This document shows, piece by piece, positions 21,720 through 31,193 of a stretch of 64,000 nt of DNA. The notes below the pieces were generated by a model that was given only the letters and a program-made list of their open reading frames with translations, ran no database searches and was not told the DNA's origin. Source of the DNA: Microbotryum silenes-acaulis. Taxonomy: Eukaryota; Basidiomycota; Microbotryomycetes; Microbotryales; Microbotryaceae. Each line of letters starts with the position of its first letter. The first letter of the stretch is position 1. The position numbers and the translations under genes were made by a program. The stretch lies in assembly GCA_003665825.1 (NCBI GenBank), contig QPFY01000001.1, forward strand, positions 1,295,001-1,359,000, written 5' to 3'.

Positions 21720-22221
21720 TACCTGTGTGATCGCTGAGCAGTCGGAGCTGACGAGGCGAAGGCGACGAGCAAACGGGCGCGCGCGAATTCGTGGCATTTA
21801 CTAATGGCTTAAGTCATCACGGCTATATTTTGAAAAGCAATTGGTACTAGGCTTAGACTGCGCTGTTCTCTGGGCATGATCACTTGGTAGTACCCCCACG
21901 TCATGAACTTCGCCCAGCAATTTCGTCCGGTCCGGCGATCTTGCTAGACCAGGTTTTTCGCGACTGGCCGCGCACCGCCTGAGCGGCTGACAGGCTGCAG
22001 CTCCAGGCAGGGGCTTGGACAGTGGACGACCATGACAAATGCTGTGACACTTTGGTATCAGATTGTGGGTACATCTCTATTGTTGAGGTTCGCTATCGTC
22101 AACTATTGAGAGGAACCGGCTCCTGGAACAGTCGACCCATCGACCCATCGACCCTTCGACCCTCGACCCGATCATGTTGCAGGCTCGCGGAAATGATGGC
22201 AATCCGTCGTCACGGTGGCTA
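21720..22221. other. Intergenic region between UBP14 and the CUE gene
   Basis: About 500 bp holding the UBP14 promoter and the 3' end of the CUE gene. A short tandem array of CGACCCAT-like words lies at about 22133-22170. Nothing else recognised. Confidence 0.4.
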
Positions 22222-23582
22222 TCAATCGTCATCAAAGGGCGACTTCACATACTCCAGTTCGTCGTCGTCGTCGTCTTCCTTTTGGTGCCCCTGCTCAAGC
22301 TTCACGGACTTCCGAGGCAACAGCAAATGTTCGATCTGCGAAAGATCGGGTGCCTTCTTGAGAGGATCGGGGCTGACAGCGGCGTGAGTTGCTAAGCGTT
22401 CGCCCGAGCCGGTTGGTGTCCGGGAAGGCGAATGATTTACGTCGGAGAGAGGCTCCTCTGGGTCCTGTTTCGGTCTTGGAAGTCGCTCGGGGACGGTGAC
22501 GGTCTGCCGATGCTCGTCGTCGGTAGGTTTTGAAGTCCGGGGGGTGCCGGTTGATGTAGCGGGTGTTAGGGTTGGTTCTTTAGGAGGCGGAGGAGGCGAT
22601 GTATCCTCTGTAGCCAGAGAAGGTGAGCTGTCTCGTCCACATAAACATCAGCTCGTAGGTACAGGATGGGCTCAAGTGGCTCGGGGGCGGACTTGGGGAA
22701 GGCGGACCTACGCCGAGGCCTTGATACGCTCATTGAGCACACCCGCAAAGTCCTTTGCTTTTCCAATAAACGTGTCGAAAGTCTTCCTACCCTGTTCTGC
22801 TAGTTTGGAGCTAGAGGTCTCGACGAGCCGCAGTGGTGGTGAAGAGGGGTCAGCCTGATCCGAGCCAAGGGTGAGGAGCTCAAAAAGTCGAGTGCTGCTG
22901 ACGGGGCCTTGTCATACCACACAACGGGTGTCACACACGAGATCACATCTTGGGACAAAACGTACATTTGCTCCGTTAACTGGTCAATGTCATCCGCGTT
23001 GTTGTCAGCCTCTGCGTGCTGGCCTTGGTCCAGAGGTTGCCTTGCGCCATGCCGTGGAACGTAGGGGGTGTAAGGTAGTGCAGCCGGGCTCGAGACCTCG
23101 GGATTGGCCGCATTTGGCCGCGCTACTCGGCGATGCAGAAGTCGCTCCTCCTGAGCTTCGAGTTGTCTAGCGAGCTCAGCATCCACCTGCAGTCTTTCGA
23201 GCTGGTGACCGAGGGGAATGCGGCCAACCAGAACGAGTCAGCTGAGATGCGGCACCGTCGCGTACGTGTGGGGGTGGAGGAAGCGACGTGGGGATGCCTG
23301 ATCTCGACCTCCACTGGTGGCATCTCGCAGCACAGGGGTAATATTGTGACTCACATCGGCTTGTCTGTAGGTAGGGTCGTTCATGGCGAGTAGTGTGTCG
23401 GCTGCCTCCTCGAGCGAGCCGTTGTGTGACGTCAGAACAGCGGTCAAGTCGGACACGTCCATGGCCGGGAACATGGCACGTAAGGATTCCACCTCTGGAG
23501 TGACGACGTCAGCGGAAGCCAGCACTGGAGACGGGACGTCATCTGATGATGTCTCGCTTGCCGTGGTCGGGGGGTCGGTCAT
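22222..23582 (-). CDS. CUE-domain ubiquitin-binding protein (Cue5-like)
   Basis: Four exons fit in frame: 23355..23582, 22966..23201, 22712..22810 and 22222..22627. Residues about 25-70 form a CUE domain (VESLRAMFPAMDVSDLTAVL, SLEEAADTLLAMND), a small helical fold that binds ubiquitin. A helical segment follows (LERLQVDAELARQLEAQEE). Next are YTPYVPRHG and a tail-helix region (QISKLAEQGRKTFDTFIGKA). The rest is Pro/Ser rich and ends DDDDDELEYVKSPFDDD, the acidic ELEYV-P-F tail I recall from fungal Cue5-type proteins. Cue5 in yeast links ubiquitinated aggregates to autophagy; a conserved role here is inference. The neighbour on the same strand is the Ubp14 deubiquitinase. An ATG at 23657 is an alternative start but adds 25 residues of no known motif. 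Confidence 0.87.
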
Positions 23583-24396
23583 GGTAGATCTGATCACTCT
23601 CGAGGTCCTTCTCGGAGCTTCCGCGTAGATTGGCCGAGGTGGGGAGTCTGTAGGCACTTATTAGCAGGAAGCCAACGGGCCGAGTTGGTTTCTGTATCTG
23701 TTCAGGCGCGCGTAGCTTAGACCGATTTAGGCGGGTGTAGTGAGGTAGTAATAGTGTATGGGCCGCCTTTTGTCGTTTTATTCCGAGTGAACACGCGCGG
23801 CGCAATGACAATGCGCGCGAGATCACTTCACATAACTGACACTCGCCAGATCCTCTGTGACATACCTCGACGCATTGAACACACGCGTCAGCGCTATCTT
23901 TGACCCACGAAGTAGCATTTATACACTCCTTCGCACTTTTCACTTGTTTCCGACCCATTTTGACAACACTCTTTCGCACTTCAGGCGCATTCAAGCGAGA
24001 TTCTCGTGTAAGGTTCGGCAGCCTCTCGGTAGGTCCAAGCTCAAACCTCGGACCGACGGACCGACTTGCCTGACCTCCCTTTCATTTTCCTGCCTTTGAC
24101 TGACAACCATTGTGCATCCCCTTGTCATCCTTTCCTATTTTTATCTCATCTGTCTCTATTGTCCTAGGTCACCACAAAGAACCACATTGTCTACATCTCT
24201 CCCTTTCATTTCGCCAGATCTCCTTAAATAGCGATCCGTAGCTCTCTTCTCTCTTTTCCTCTTTTCTCATCCTTCACTGGACCCCCACTCTTGACTCACA
24301 CTTGACAATCGACTGGTTTTGGGACTGTCTATTCGTCAATCAACATCGAGAGTACTACCGAGGAACCCGCCTTTACTTACGCCACTGCTGAGTAAT
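23583..24396. other. Intergenic region with pyrimidine-rich tract
   Basis: Upstream of the CUE gene. 24110-24310 is strongly C/T-rich on the plus strand with CTTAAATAG at about 24222, resembling the pyrimidine-rich promoters of fungal genes. Short ORFs on both strands are not convincing. Confidence 0.35.
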
Positions 24397-24504
24397 ATGG
24401 CCCGGGGCTCCTTACATCTCGCTCCCCAGATTTATGATGACACACACGAGACCACATCTGAACACACACGAAAGCGACTTGAACACTCCTCCGACAATCC
24501 CTGA
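24397..24504 (+). pseudogene. Short ORF after a promoter-like tract; possible broken gene start
   Basis: ATG 24397 follows the C/T-rich tract and opens a 35-codon frame (MARGSLHLAPQIYDDTHETTSEH...) that stops at 24504. About 40 bp later come a direct repeat and then Helitron-like sequence. It may be the first exon of a gene whose remainder was displaced, or a chance ORF. Confidence 0.25.
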
Positions 24505-24547
24505 AGCTCTTTAAGAGCTGAAGGTTTGTTCAAGGAAAATTGGGGGG

Positions 24548-24634
24548 CGCGAGCTTGGGAAATTGACGACGATCTCAACGGCGGGGGGCGGCTTTGGGGT
24601 GCCGCGAGCTTGGGAAATTGACGACGATCTCAAC
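24548..24634. repeat. Direct repeat, two 32-bp copies
   Basis: The unit starting CGCGAGCTTGGGAAATTGAC occurs at 24548..24579 and 24603..24634 with no mismatch, separated by a G-rich spacer. A GGCGGGGGGCGGCT word follows both copies. Confidence 0.9.
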
Positions 24635-25148
24635 ATTACTAATTCTCGTTGGCGGGGGGCGGCTCGGGCACAGGCCCGCGCGCAAGGCCAGCAGCCGGCA
24701 CAAGCCAGCACAAGCCGGCACAGACCTGCAGAGACCGGCGCGGAACGGCGGCGAACTGCGGCGAACGGCACGGAGTGCAAAGTCTTGTAGGCGTGCGCTT
24801 CGGCCTCGTCTGATAGCTGTGTGCGAACATCAACATCTCAGTAGCTCATGGTACAGCCCTCCTCGGAGCACCGTGGAATGGTTCATCAGTCACGAACGGT
24901 GCTCAGTCGGTCCGACACACCAGTCAGTGGTATCAAGTGGCATTTGTGTCCACCTACCCTGCGGCGATGTCGAGATCTCCCAGTTCACGTGTCTTAGTCG
25001 TCCGATTAGTCGTCCGACTCGTGCCTCCCGACGCCGAGTCATTAGACAGCATCTCGGAGCTTGGCTTGACAACAGGCAGTCGCTCGTGCCAACATGGCGA
25101 ACGAGTACAGTACGCTTATTATGGACCGAACAGATTTGGTGCCTCACA

Positions 25149-26390
25149 TTCGCTTGACGACGATCTAGTGATCAGGTGCTCATTGCGACAGCTCGTCTTG
25201 TCCAACGTCAAACTTCGTTTGGAACAACTGCAGATTCTTTGTCAGACTCACAACTTGCAAGGCTACTCTTTTCGGCGATCAAGGGCTAGAGAACTGTTTT
25301 TGTGCATTCTATTGTCTTCATGCACTGAAAGTTGTCCAGCATGTGAGAGTGGCTACATCTTCAAGCAAAGCACAGCCAATGTCATTTTGGTCCCCAGACG
25401 GCATTGCGTACCCCGCCACACGGTCTACCGGCACAAAACATTGGAGTCGCGTCAAGCAGAACTGAGCAAGGAGATTTGTGAACGAGAGAAAGGTGAATGT
25501 GACTCAAGACAGACGACGGGCGGCGACCAACAAGGACAGCCGCCCTGACGACGACACACGGCTTCGCCGAACCACGTAAGCTTCGCAGGCTGAGCGGTCC
25601 TCGCCCTATACTCCTGCGTCCGCCCGGCTCCAAGCTGAGATCCGTGCCGAATGGAATCAGTACTTCACAGATGCCAATTTGAGTTTTTTTGCTGCTTGGT
25701 TTGCTCTGAGAGGGTCTTCGGGCATGAGGCACAGTGGGTCGCGGAGAGCGTTCTCAAGTGCAGAGATCGCGGCATCCTGGAGGTGCTCACAGATGTTCAT
25801 TTGCGCTCTGACTTGCGGCCTACAACGTATGATTTCGAGGAATGGCGTACTGCAATCATTGATCCGCGTGGTCTACATCGGCGGGACGACCTAGAGGGCC
25901 AGCCCATCTACTTCGCCACGGACCGGAGTTCTCCGTCCAGTGTCACTTTGCCCCGGCTGTTATCAAAGTCTCTTTACCTGTAAAGCTGCGCCGACTAAGC
26001 CCGCTCGTTCATTGAGTAATCGTCTTTACCGGGCCATCGATCATCTGCCTCCGAATGTCAAGGGTTGTTTCTCAGGTGCAAGTCAGCTGAGTCGAACTGT
26101 TGGTCACTGCCCGAGCCCGCGCCTATAAAATCGTCTACAAGATTACAAAGTTCGGCGACCCAAAGGCGCAGCAAAAGTATACTCGGGGAAATACCTTGAT
26201 TTTCACTCAGAATACTGCCGCGTTCACGGACATTCTTCCGATGTCATGGCAGTCGAGCAATTAGCCTCCGATGTCCGACATTGCCATGTGCGTATTGTTT
26301 TGCGGCGCTAAAGCCGATTTGACCGAACCAGACAACTGTCGATTGTGAGGCAAGGGATGGTGAAACGAATGTTGGAGTGGTTGATCCACG
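25149..26390 (+). pseudogene. Helitron-like replication protein, N-terminal remnants
   Basis: Several plus-strand segments resemble the N-terminal half of fungal Helitron RepHel proteins. 25149-25340 has a SAP-like helix pair (LRQLVLSNVKLRLEQLQILC and YSFRRSRARELF) followed by a SCTESCPAC cysteine cluster. 26130-26230 reads YKITKFGDPKAQQKYTRGNT then LIFTQNTAAFTDILP, which recalls the RGxxGNxIxFxQ motif of the DUF6570-type region. 26300-26390 reads LSIVRQGMVKRMLEWLI, recalling the xRRxxVxxALxWL motif. The segments lie in different frames with stops between them (for example near 26262), and the sequence is cut at 26388 by the left arm of an inverted repeat. The assignment rests on remembered motifs and should be taken as moderate. 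Confidence 0.45.
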
Positions 26391-27576
26391 TTTGTGTGTT
26401 CAGTCGCGAGCACTTGCCTCCGGAAAGGCAGCAGCCGGAGCATTTGATCCGTGAGATTGGCCTCGAGCTCGTGACGTACGAGGCGCTGGCGACTCAGGGC
26501 ATGTCCACTGCAAGCTCCGATCCTTGTTTTCTGAACATGCGGCAACGGCGTGGAACTTGGGGAACGGTCAATGTAAGCTGTGGTGCCTCCCATCTGTTTG
26601 TATTTGAATCCGTTGCACAGACAGAAACCTGACTCCTTCCCCTTTCTCATCCTCACCCGGCCCGGCCAGCGATCGCATTCAACACGCCAAACCTAACGGC
26701 GAAGCCGCAGGTGGTCTTCATCCACCACCAGTTAATCACCCCCAAGGTGTAAGTAGTAATTTACATGCTTGCTTTTGTAGGCTCCAGGATCTGATGATTG
26801 GGCTGACAAGCGTGTGTGTAGTCATTGGGAAAATGCACAGGGGGCGAACCGCTTGGGAGAAGTTTCTGTCCCTCCAAGCGCGACCCTGGACGGTGCAGAC
26901 AACCGCACACCGATCACCATCACGGAGGATGGTGTGTGCAAATCGCCCGGGGTGCCCCATCGACAGTCATGGGGAGTGGCGTCGGATATCCTTCGGCGCA
27001 CTTACGACCGGTAAAAAGCCCCTCCCGGACATCCGCATAAAATTGAGCGTAATTGGGCAGGTCGAGATTGTTCTCCCAAGCGGGAACAGGCGGGACCACG
27101 CCGACCTTCGACACCGGTTCGCCCCCTGTGCATTTTCCCAATGACTACACACGCTTGTCAGCCCAATCATCAGATCCTGGAGCCTACAAAAGCAAGCATG
27201 TAAATTACTACTTACACCTTGGGGGTGATTAACTGGTGGTGGATGAAGACCACCTGCGGCTTCGCCGTTAGGTTTGGCGTGTTGAATGCGATCGCTGGCC
27301 GGGCCGGGTGAGGATGAGAAAGGGGAAGGAGTCAGGTTTCTGTCTGTGCAACGGATTCAAATACAAACAGATGGGAGGCACCACAGCTTACATTGACCGT
27401 TCCCCAAGTTCCACGCCGTTGCCGCATGTTCAGAAAACAAGGATCGGAGCTTGCAGTGGACATGCCCTGAGTCGCCAGCGCCTCGTACGTCACGAGCTCG
27501 AGGCCAATCTCACGGATCAAATGCTCCGGCTGCTGCCTTTCCGGAGGCAAGTGCTCGCGACTGAACACACAAACGT
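26388..27576. repeat. Large inverted repeat: arms of about 463 bp, spacer of about 263 bp
   Basis: The left arm 26388..26851 is repeated in reverse complement at 27115..27576 with almost no differences. Both arms encode the same peptide (VFSREHLPPERQQPEHLIRE ... STASSDPCFLNMRQRRGTWG), the left arm on the plus strand and the right arm on the minus strand. Just inside the arms the spacer also has short inverted words (GCTTGGGAGAA and TTCTCCCAAGC). The right arm sits in a context that could be coding on the minus strand (see 27641..27904). The left arm abuts Helitron-like sequence. The near-identity of the arms implies a recent inverted duplication or ongoing gene conversion; an assembly fault is also possible. 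Confidence 0.9.
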
Positions 27577-27640
27577 ACCCCGATTCAGCCCCTATAATAA
27601 CATCTAGTAGACAACAGACGATTGTTGCACGATGCTGAAC

Positions 27641-27904
27641 TCACTGCTTCGCAATGACGCCCAAAGGCGGCTTCAAAGAAATGATTTTGCCGAACAGGCG
27701 AAGCCTAACAGGCTCCTTGTCACGGGCAAGGGTGGCCTGCCCCTGGTGACCGGCGGGCAGATTGACCAGGTTGGCCTCCGGAATACCGGAAAACGTGATT
27801 CCTTGTTTGGCATAGACGGCAACGATCTGTGCGACATCGGCGTCTGAAAGAACAGCGCGCTCGGCGTCGTTGAGATCATAGAACGTAGGGGTGTTGGGCT
27901 GCAT
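27641..27904 (-). CDS. Small protein of unknown family beside the inverted repeat
   Basis: An open frame of 87 codons (MQPNTPTFYDLNDAERAVLS...), ending VIAKQ. It is evenly composed, with an acidic helical start and a basic C-terminal half (EPVRLRLFGKIISLKPP). ATG 27904 follows a C/T-rich leader, as expected for a gene start. The last codons overlap a GTGAGT donor (27642), so the protein may continue by splicing into the right arm of the inverted repeat, where the minus strand reads YVCVFSREHLPPERQQPEHL, and then perhaps into the spacer (NLDLPNYAQFYADVREGLFT). I could not find a clean phase for the first of these joins. Function unknown; it may be a passenger gene of the transposon-rich island. 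Confidence 0.4.
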   Translation of the reverse strand: MQPNTPTFYDLNDAERAVLSDADVAQIVAVYAKQGITFSGIPEANLVNLPAGHQGQATLARDKEPVRLRLFGKIISLKPPLGVIAKQ

Positions 27905-28616
27905 GGTGGTGAAGGGAAACAAGGAAACGCAAGGTCGGGTAGGGGTCTGAGGAGATAGTGGCCTGACAGGATGGTGTGCAAGAGGGAAAGAAGAGGAGAG
28001 GCGGAAACGTGCTTGAAATGTGAGGGTAGCTAGGTGCGTCGAGCGGTAATTCGGAGCCGGCAACGTGGTCGGGCCGAGGACGGACCGGGACGGCGAAGCG
28101 CGGAGCATCGTTGAAGTTTTGCCGTTAGGAGTGTCGACCAGGCGGCCTGCCTGCCGAACTTGCGAATGCGGGCTACCTCACGCCGGCAAACTAGCGCGGC
28201 TTTTGGTGCTTGAGAATAAATCGATATCAGTAACACCAACATGCGGTCAACACAGGAGGTGACGTCATTTTACACACCGGCTTCTGATCTTTTTCGTGAA
28301 TCATACTGCCCGCCCCACATTGTCGAGGCGTTGTGGTGGGAGGCAGTGTGAGAGAGTCCCGGAAATTGGCAAGACGGTCAGTACCAAGGTCACATGCAAG
28401 TTCGGTGTGGAGGGGGGAGATGAGTCAGCTCACCACATGATGCGTGGGGGGAAGTCGCCGAACGGCCGACTTGAGCGTCGGTACAACCCTCCGAAATCGC
28501 CCTGCCAGTGTCGCCGGCGTTTCGTGATCCCGAAGTCGGGGAATTGTTGTTCCGCCTAGCCGCCCGCTTTTTATTTTATTTTAGACGCGACTACTACAGT
28601 TTACTCGGGCCGATCT
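27905..28616. other. Intergenic region, about 700 bp
   Basis: Upstream of the small gene at 27641..27904 and downstream (in minus orientation) of the helicase fragment. Only short ORFs. No repeat or RNA gene recognised. Confidence 0.35.
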
Positions 28617-28937
28617 TCAGTCCGTTCCCCGATTCTCCAACCATGACTTGTACCTCTTTTCCGTGTCGGAAGCAAGCTTTTCAAGCCGCTTCAATTCCGC
28701 TTGCAGGGCCTCATCGTCCCGTTGCTTTTTCTTGCTTGAGTGGAGCAAGCTCGCATCCAGTTGGCCAAATAAAACCAAGTCTTCACTCCTCCTCACTCGA
28801 GACAGCATGACGTACCGACCGGGAAGCGACGCCGTCGAACCAAGGCACGCAACACTTTTTCCCAGAGTCTGACCCTGCACTTTATAGTCAGTTAGAGCAT
28901 AAGCTGGCTGCAAAGGCACCTGGCGTCGGGTAATGCT
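28617..28937 (-). pseudogene. Helitron/PIF1-type helicase, C-terminal fragment
   Basis: Minus-strand reading begins ITRRQVPLQPAYALTDYKVQGQTL and continues with RYVMLSRVRRSEDLVLFGQLD, the last conserved block of PIF1-family helicases as found at the end of Helitron RepHel proteins. A charged tail follows and stops at 28617. Upstream coding sequence is missing: the frame runs at once into a short tandem repeat (28931..28972). The fragment is therefore 5'-truncated. Its orientation is opposite to the other Helitron-like remnants at 25149..26390. Confidence 0.75.
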
Positions 28938-28972
28938 AAACTGGTAGTGCTAAACTGGTAATGCTAAACTGG
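28931..28972. repeat. Three tandem 14-bp units
   Basis: TAATGCTAAACTGG, TAGTGCTAAACTGG and TAATGCTAAACTGG lie end to end, exactly at the truncated 5' edge of the helicase fragment. Confidence 0.9.
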
Positions 28973-29069
28973 CAATTAATCTTGTGCCCATCTATGGTTG
29001 ATGAGCCCGAAGTCGGATAGTCTCATACAGCGTTTTCGGATGAGAATGAGGACGGTGAAGGCGAAGCAC

Positions 29070-29206
29070 GGGCGTGCGCGTTCAAATCCGCGTGCGTGTG
29101 TTCAAGTTCGCGCGTGCGTGTCGTCAAATCGGGGTGCACATCATCAAGCAGCCGCGCGCGTGTCATGATCAGCGAATCTCGCGCGCGTGTGTTCAAATCG
29201 AATAAA
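29070..29206. repeat. Degenerate tandem array of GCGTGTGTTCAAATCG-like units
   Basis: Four or five imperfect units of about 25-30 bp, each with an alternating CG/TG run followed by TCAAATC or TCAAGT, lie about 180 bp upstream of the SET-domain gene. Confidence 0.6.
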
Positions 29207-29384
29207 ACGACAAAAGGCGGCCCATCCGGCCCATAGTAGTGAGATTTAGTGGGGCCTGTGGGGGCTGGGTGTCCACGTAAGCCATCGCTAAACCGGCATT
29301 GATCTCTACATTGTATTCTGATTCCTTCCTCGCCTCCACCCTCTCCGAGTCGGCGCGAGTCCCTTTCAGCCCGACGAGCCCACA

Positions 29385-31052
29385 ATGGCAAGCTCGTCTC
29401 CACCCTGGATCGAGCAGTTGTGGAGCTGGGTCGAGTCTAATGGCGGGCAGTGTAACCTGGCAGAGCTCTGGGACGTTTCACCGGGTAAGTCGAACAGAAG
29501 GCATTTGGCCCTGGGGCATCCATCGGGACGAGATGCTACTGCTGTCGCTGCCTGCGAGCTGCGATGACCAGGCCGAGGGGTTGGTTACCCACACGCCAAC
29601 AATTCTTTCACGTTGTTACACCTCCTTGATTCTGAATCAGTGTCGTGAGCCACGTCTTCAACGGCCCATAGGTGAACGAGCGTTGGTCGCGACGCAAGCA
29701 GTGCCGCCTTCAACGTCGATTGTATCGATTCCGTCGCGACTGCTTTGCAACAAACTCAGTCTTGCCCCCCTGTATTCCACGCATGTGGCACGCTCCCTCA
29801 CATCGACACAATTGATCTCGCTTCATTTGGCCTTGCGGTCCGCCGCCGCCGAAGAATCGCAGTTGGACGCGAACGGGCGAGCCCGCGGCACCACACCGAG
29901 GGAGTTCTTCCGTCCTTTCACGCAGTCACTTCCCACGAGATTCGACTCATTACCCCTGACTTGGGAGCTGGCCGCTAGTTCGTTCAAGCTATGCGACCGC
30001 TTCGAAATCGATGCCTCCGACAAGACGCCGTCCGGGCCCTCGCAGAGTCTAAGCATTGACTTACTATCCTGTCTCGCGCCGAGCCTCTCCGTGCGCACCG
30101 ACGACGTGATCAACCGCTTCGAGGTGGACTGGAAAAGGTGCAGAGCGGTGTGGGACGATCATCTGGCGACTCATCCTGAGGAGACGGACCGCTTGCGCTT
30201 CCAAGCGTTCCACACCGCATGGTGCAACGTCAATACCCGTTGTCTCTACTACGACCTTGGTCTGCCTCAGACAGACAACCTCACGCTTTGCCCTATAATT
30301 GACATGATCAATCACCGGTCGAGCAGGACGACGCAACCCCAAGGAAGCTCCTCCTCGCTGTCGTTCTCGTCTCCGCCCGCTACTTCGACGACCGAGGACG
30401 CTTATCGACAGGGCGATGAACTCGTCTTCTCGTACGGCGGTGAGTGAGACTTTACACCCACTCTACGCCTCACTTGCGTAAGCTGAATCAGTCGGAAGTG
30501 GCCGTTCCAGCCCATGACAATGCGCTGTTGATGGCCGAGTACGGGTTCAGTTTGGGACCCAACAACTTGGAAAACAACAACCTCGACCTGAGCAGCTACG
30601 TTGAGCAGCTCGTGTTGGACGACCCCCATGGGAGCGCCAAACGAGACCTATTGGAAGCGGAAGGTTACTGGCGAGGCTGGACGATCCAGGTCGATCCGAA
30701 CTCAGACGAAGCTTCTTACCCATCCTTCCGTACGCTTGTTGCGTTGCGCCTGTTGCATATCGAGAGGCTTGATCGCGGATCCGCTGCAGTCCAGTCGTGG
30801 CAAGATGTCATCTCTGGCCTACTGGATGTCGTCTCGGCTCGCAACGAAGCCAAAGTAGAGCAAACGCTGCTGCATATCGCATTCCGAGTTGAGGACGAGT
30901 GCGCTCAGGTACTAAAGAGGTGCCAGAACCTGATGCTGAAATACGTACGATTGGAAAACGACGACGCCATGACAGCCAAACACTGCTTGACGATGTTGAA
31001 GGGCATAGCTGAGTCTGACCGCTCCATAGCCTCTCGCCTTCGGTTCGGATAA
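29385..31052 (+). CDS. SET-domain protein methyltransferase (SETD3/Rkm family)
   Basis: Three exons: 29385..29484, 29672..30439 and 30499..31052, about 473 residues. Exon 1 joins exon 2 in phase 1 as ...DVSPG|ERALVATQAVPPSTSIVSIP, the start of a split SET domain. A long insert follows. The SET core then has RFQAFHTAWCNVNTR, LCPIIDMINHRSS (the NH motif) and ELVFSYG with the expected active-site Tyr. The rest of the core is AHDNALLMAEYGF, followed by an all-helical C-terminal region like the Rubisco LSMT substrate-binding domain. Fungal members methylate lysines of ribosomal proteins or elongation factors; SETD3 methylates actin histidine. The substrate here cannot be told. The second intron (30440..30498) uses a GAAG acceptor, chosen because it restores the AHDNALLMAEYGF frame. 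The neighbouring gene ends only 141 bp away, convergently. Confidence 0.9.
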
Positions 31053-31193
31053 CACGAGCGATCTAAGACCTAGCAAGTACTTTACACTTTACTTACACTT
31101 TACAGCACAACTGCCATATTAATACTCTAGGGATGCAACAGTTCAAGTGATCGAAAAGATCAAGTGAGCACCAGGCAAGATCGGAGAAACTAC

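Noticed and set aside
22133..22170. Short CGACCCAT-like array, considered as a CRISPR or satellite
   Set aside because: Only four or five imperfect 8-10 bp units without spacers; simple tandem duplication in intergenic DNA. CRISPR arrays are not expected in a fungal nuclear genome.
23857..24099. Plus-strand ORF upstream of the CUE gene
   Set aside because: No motif and no splice context; composition looks like promoter DNA.
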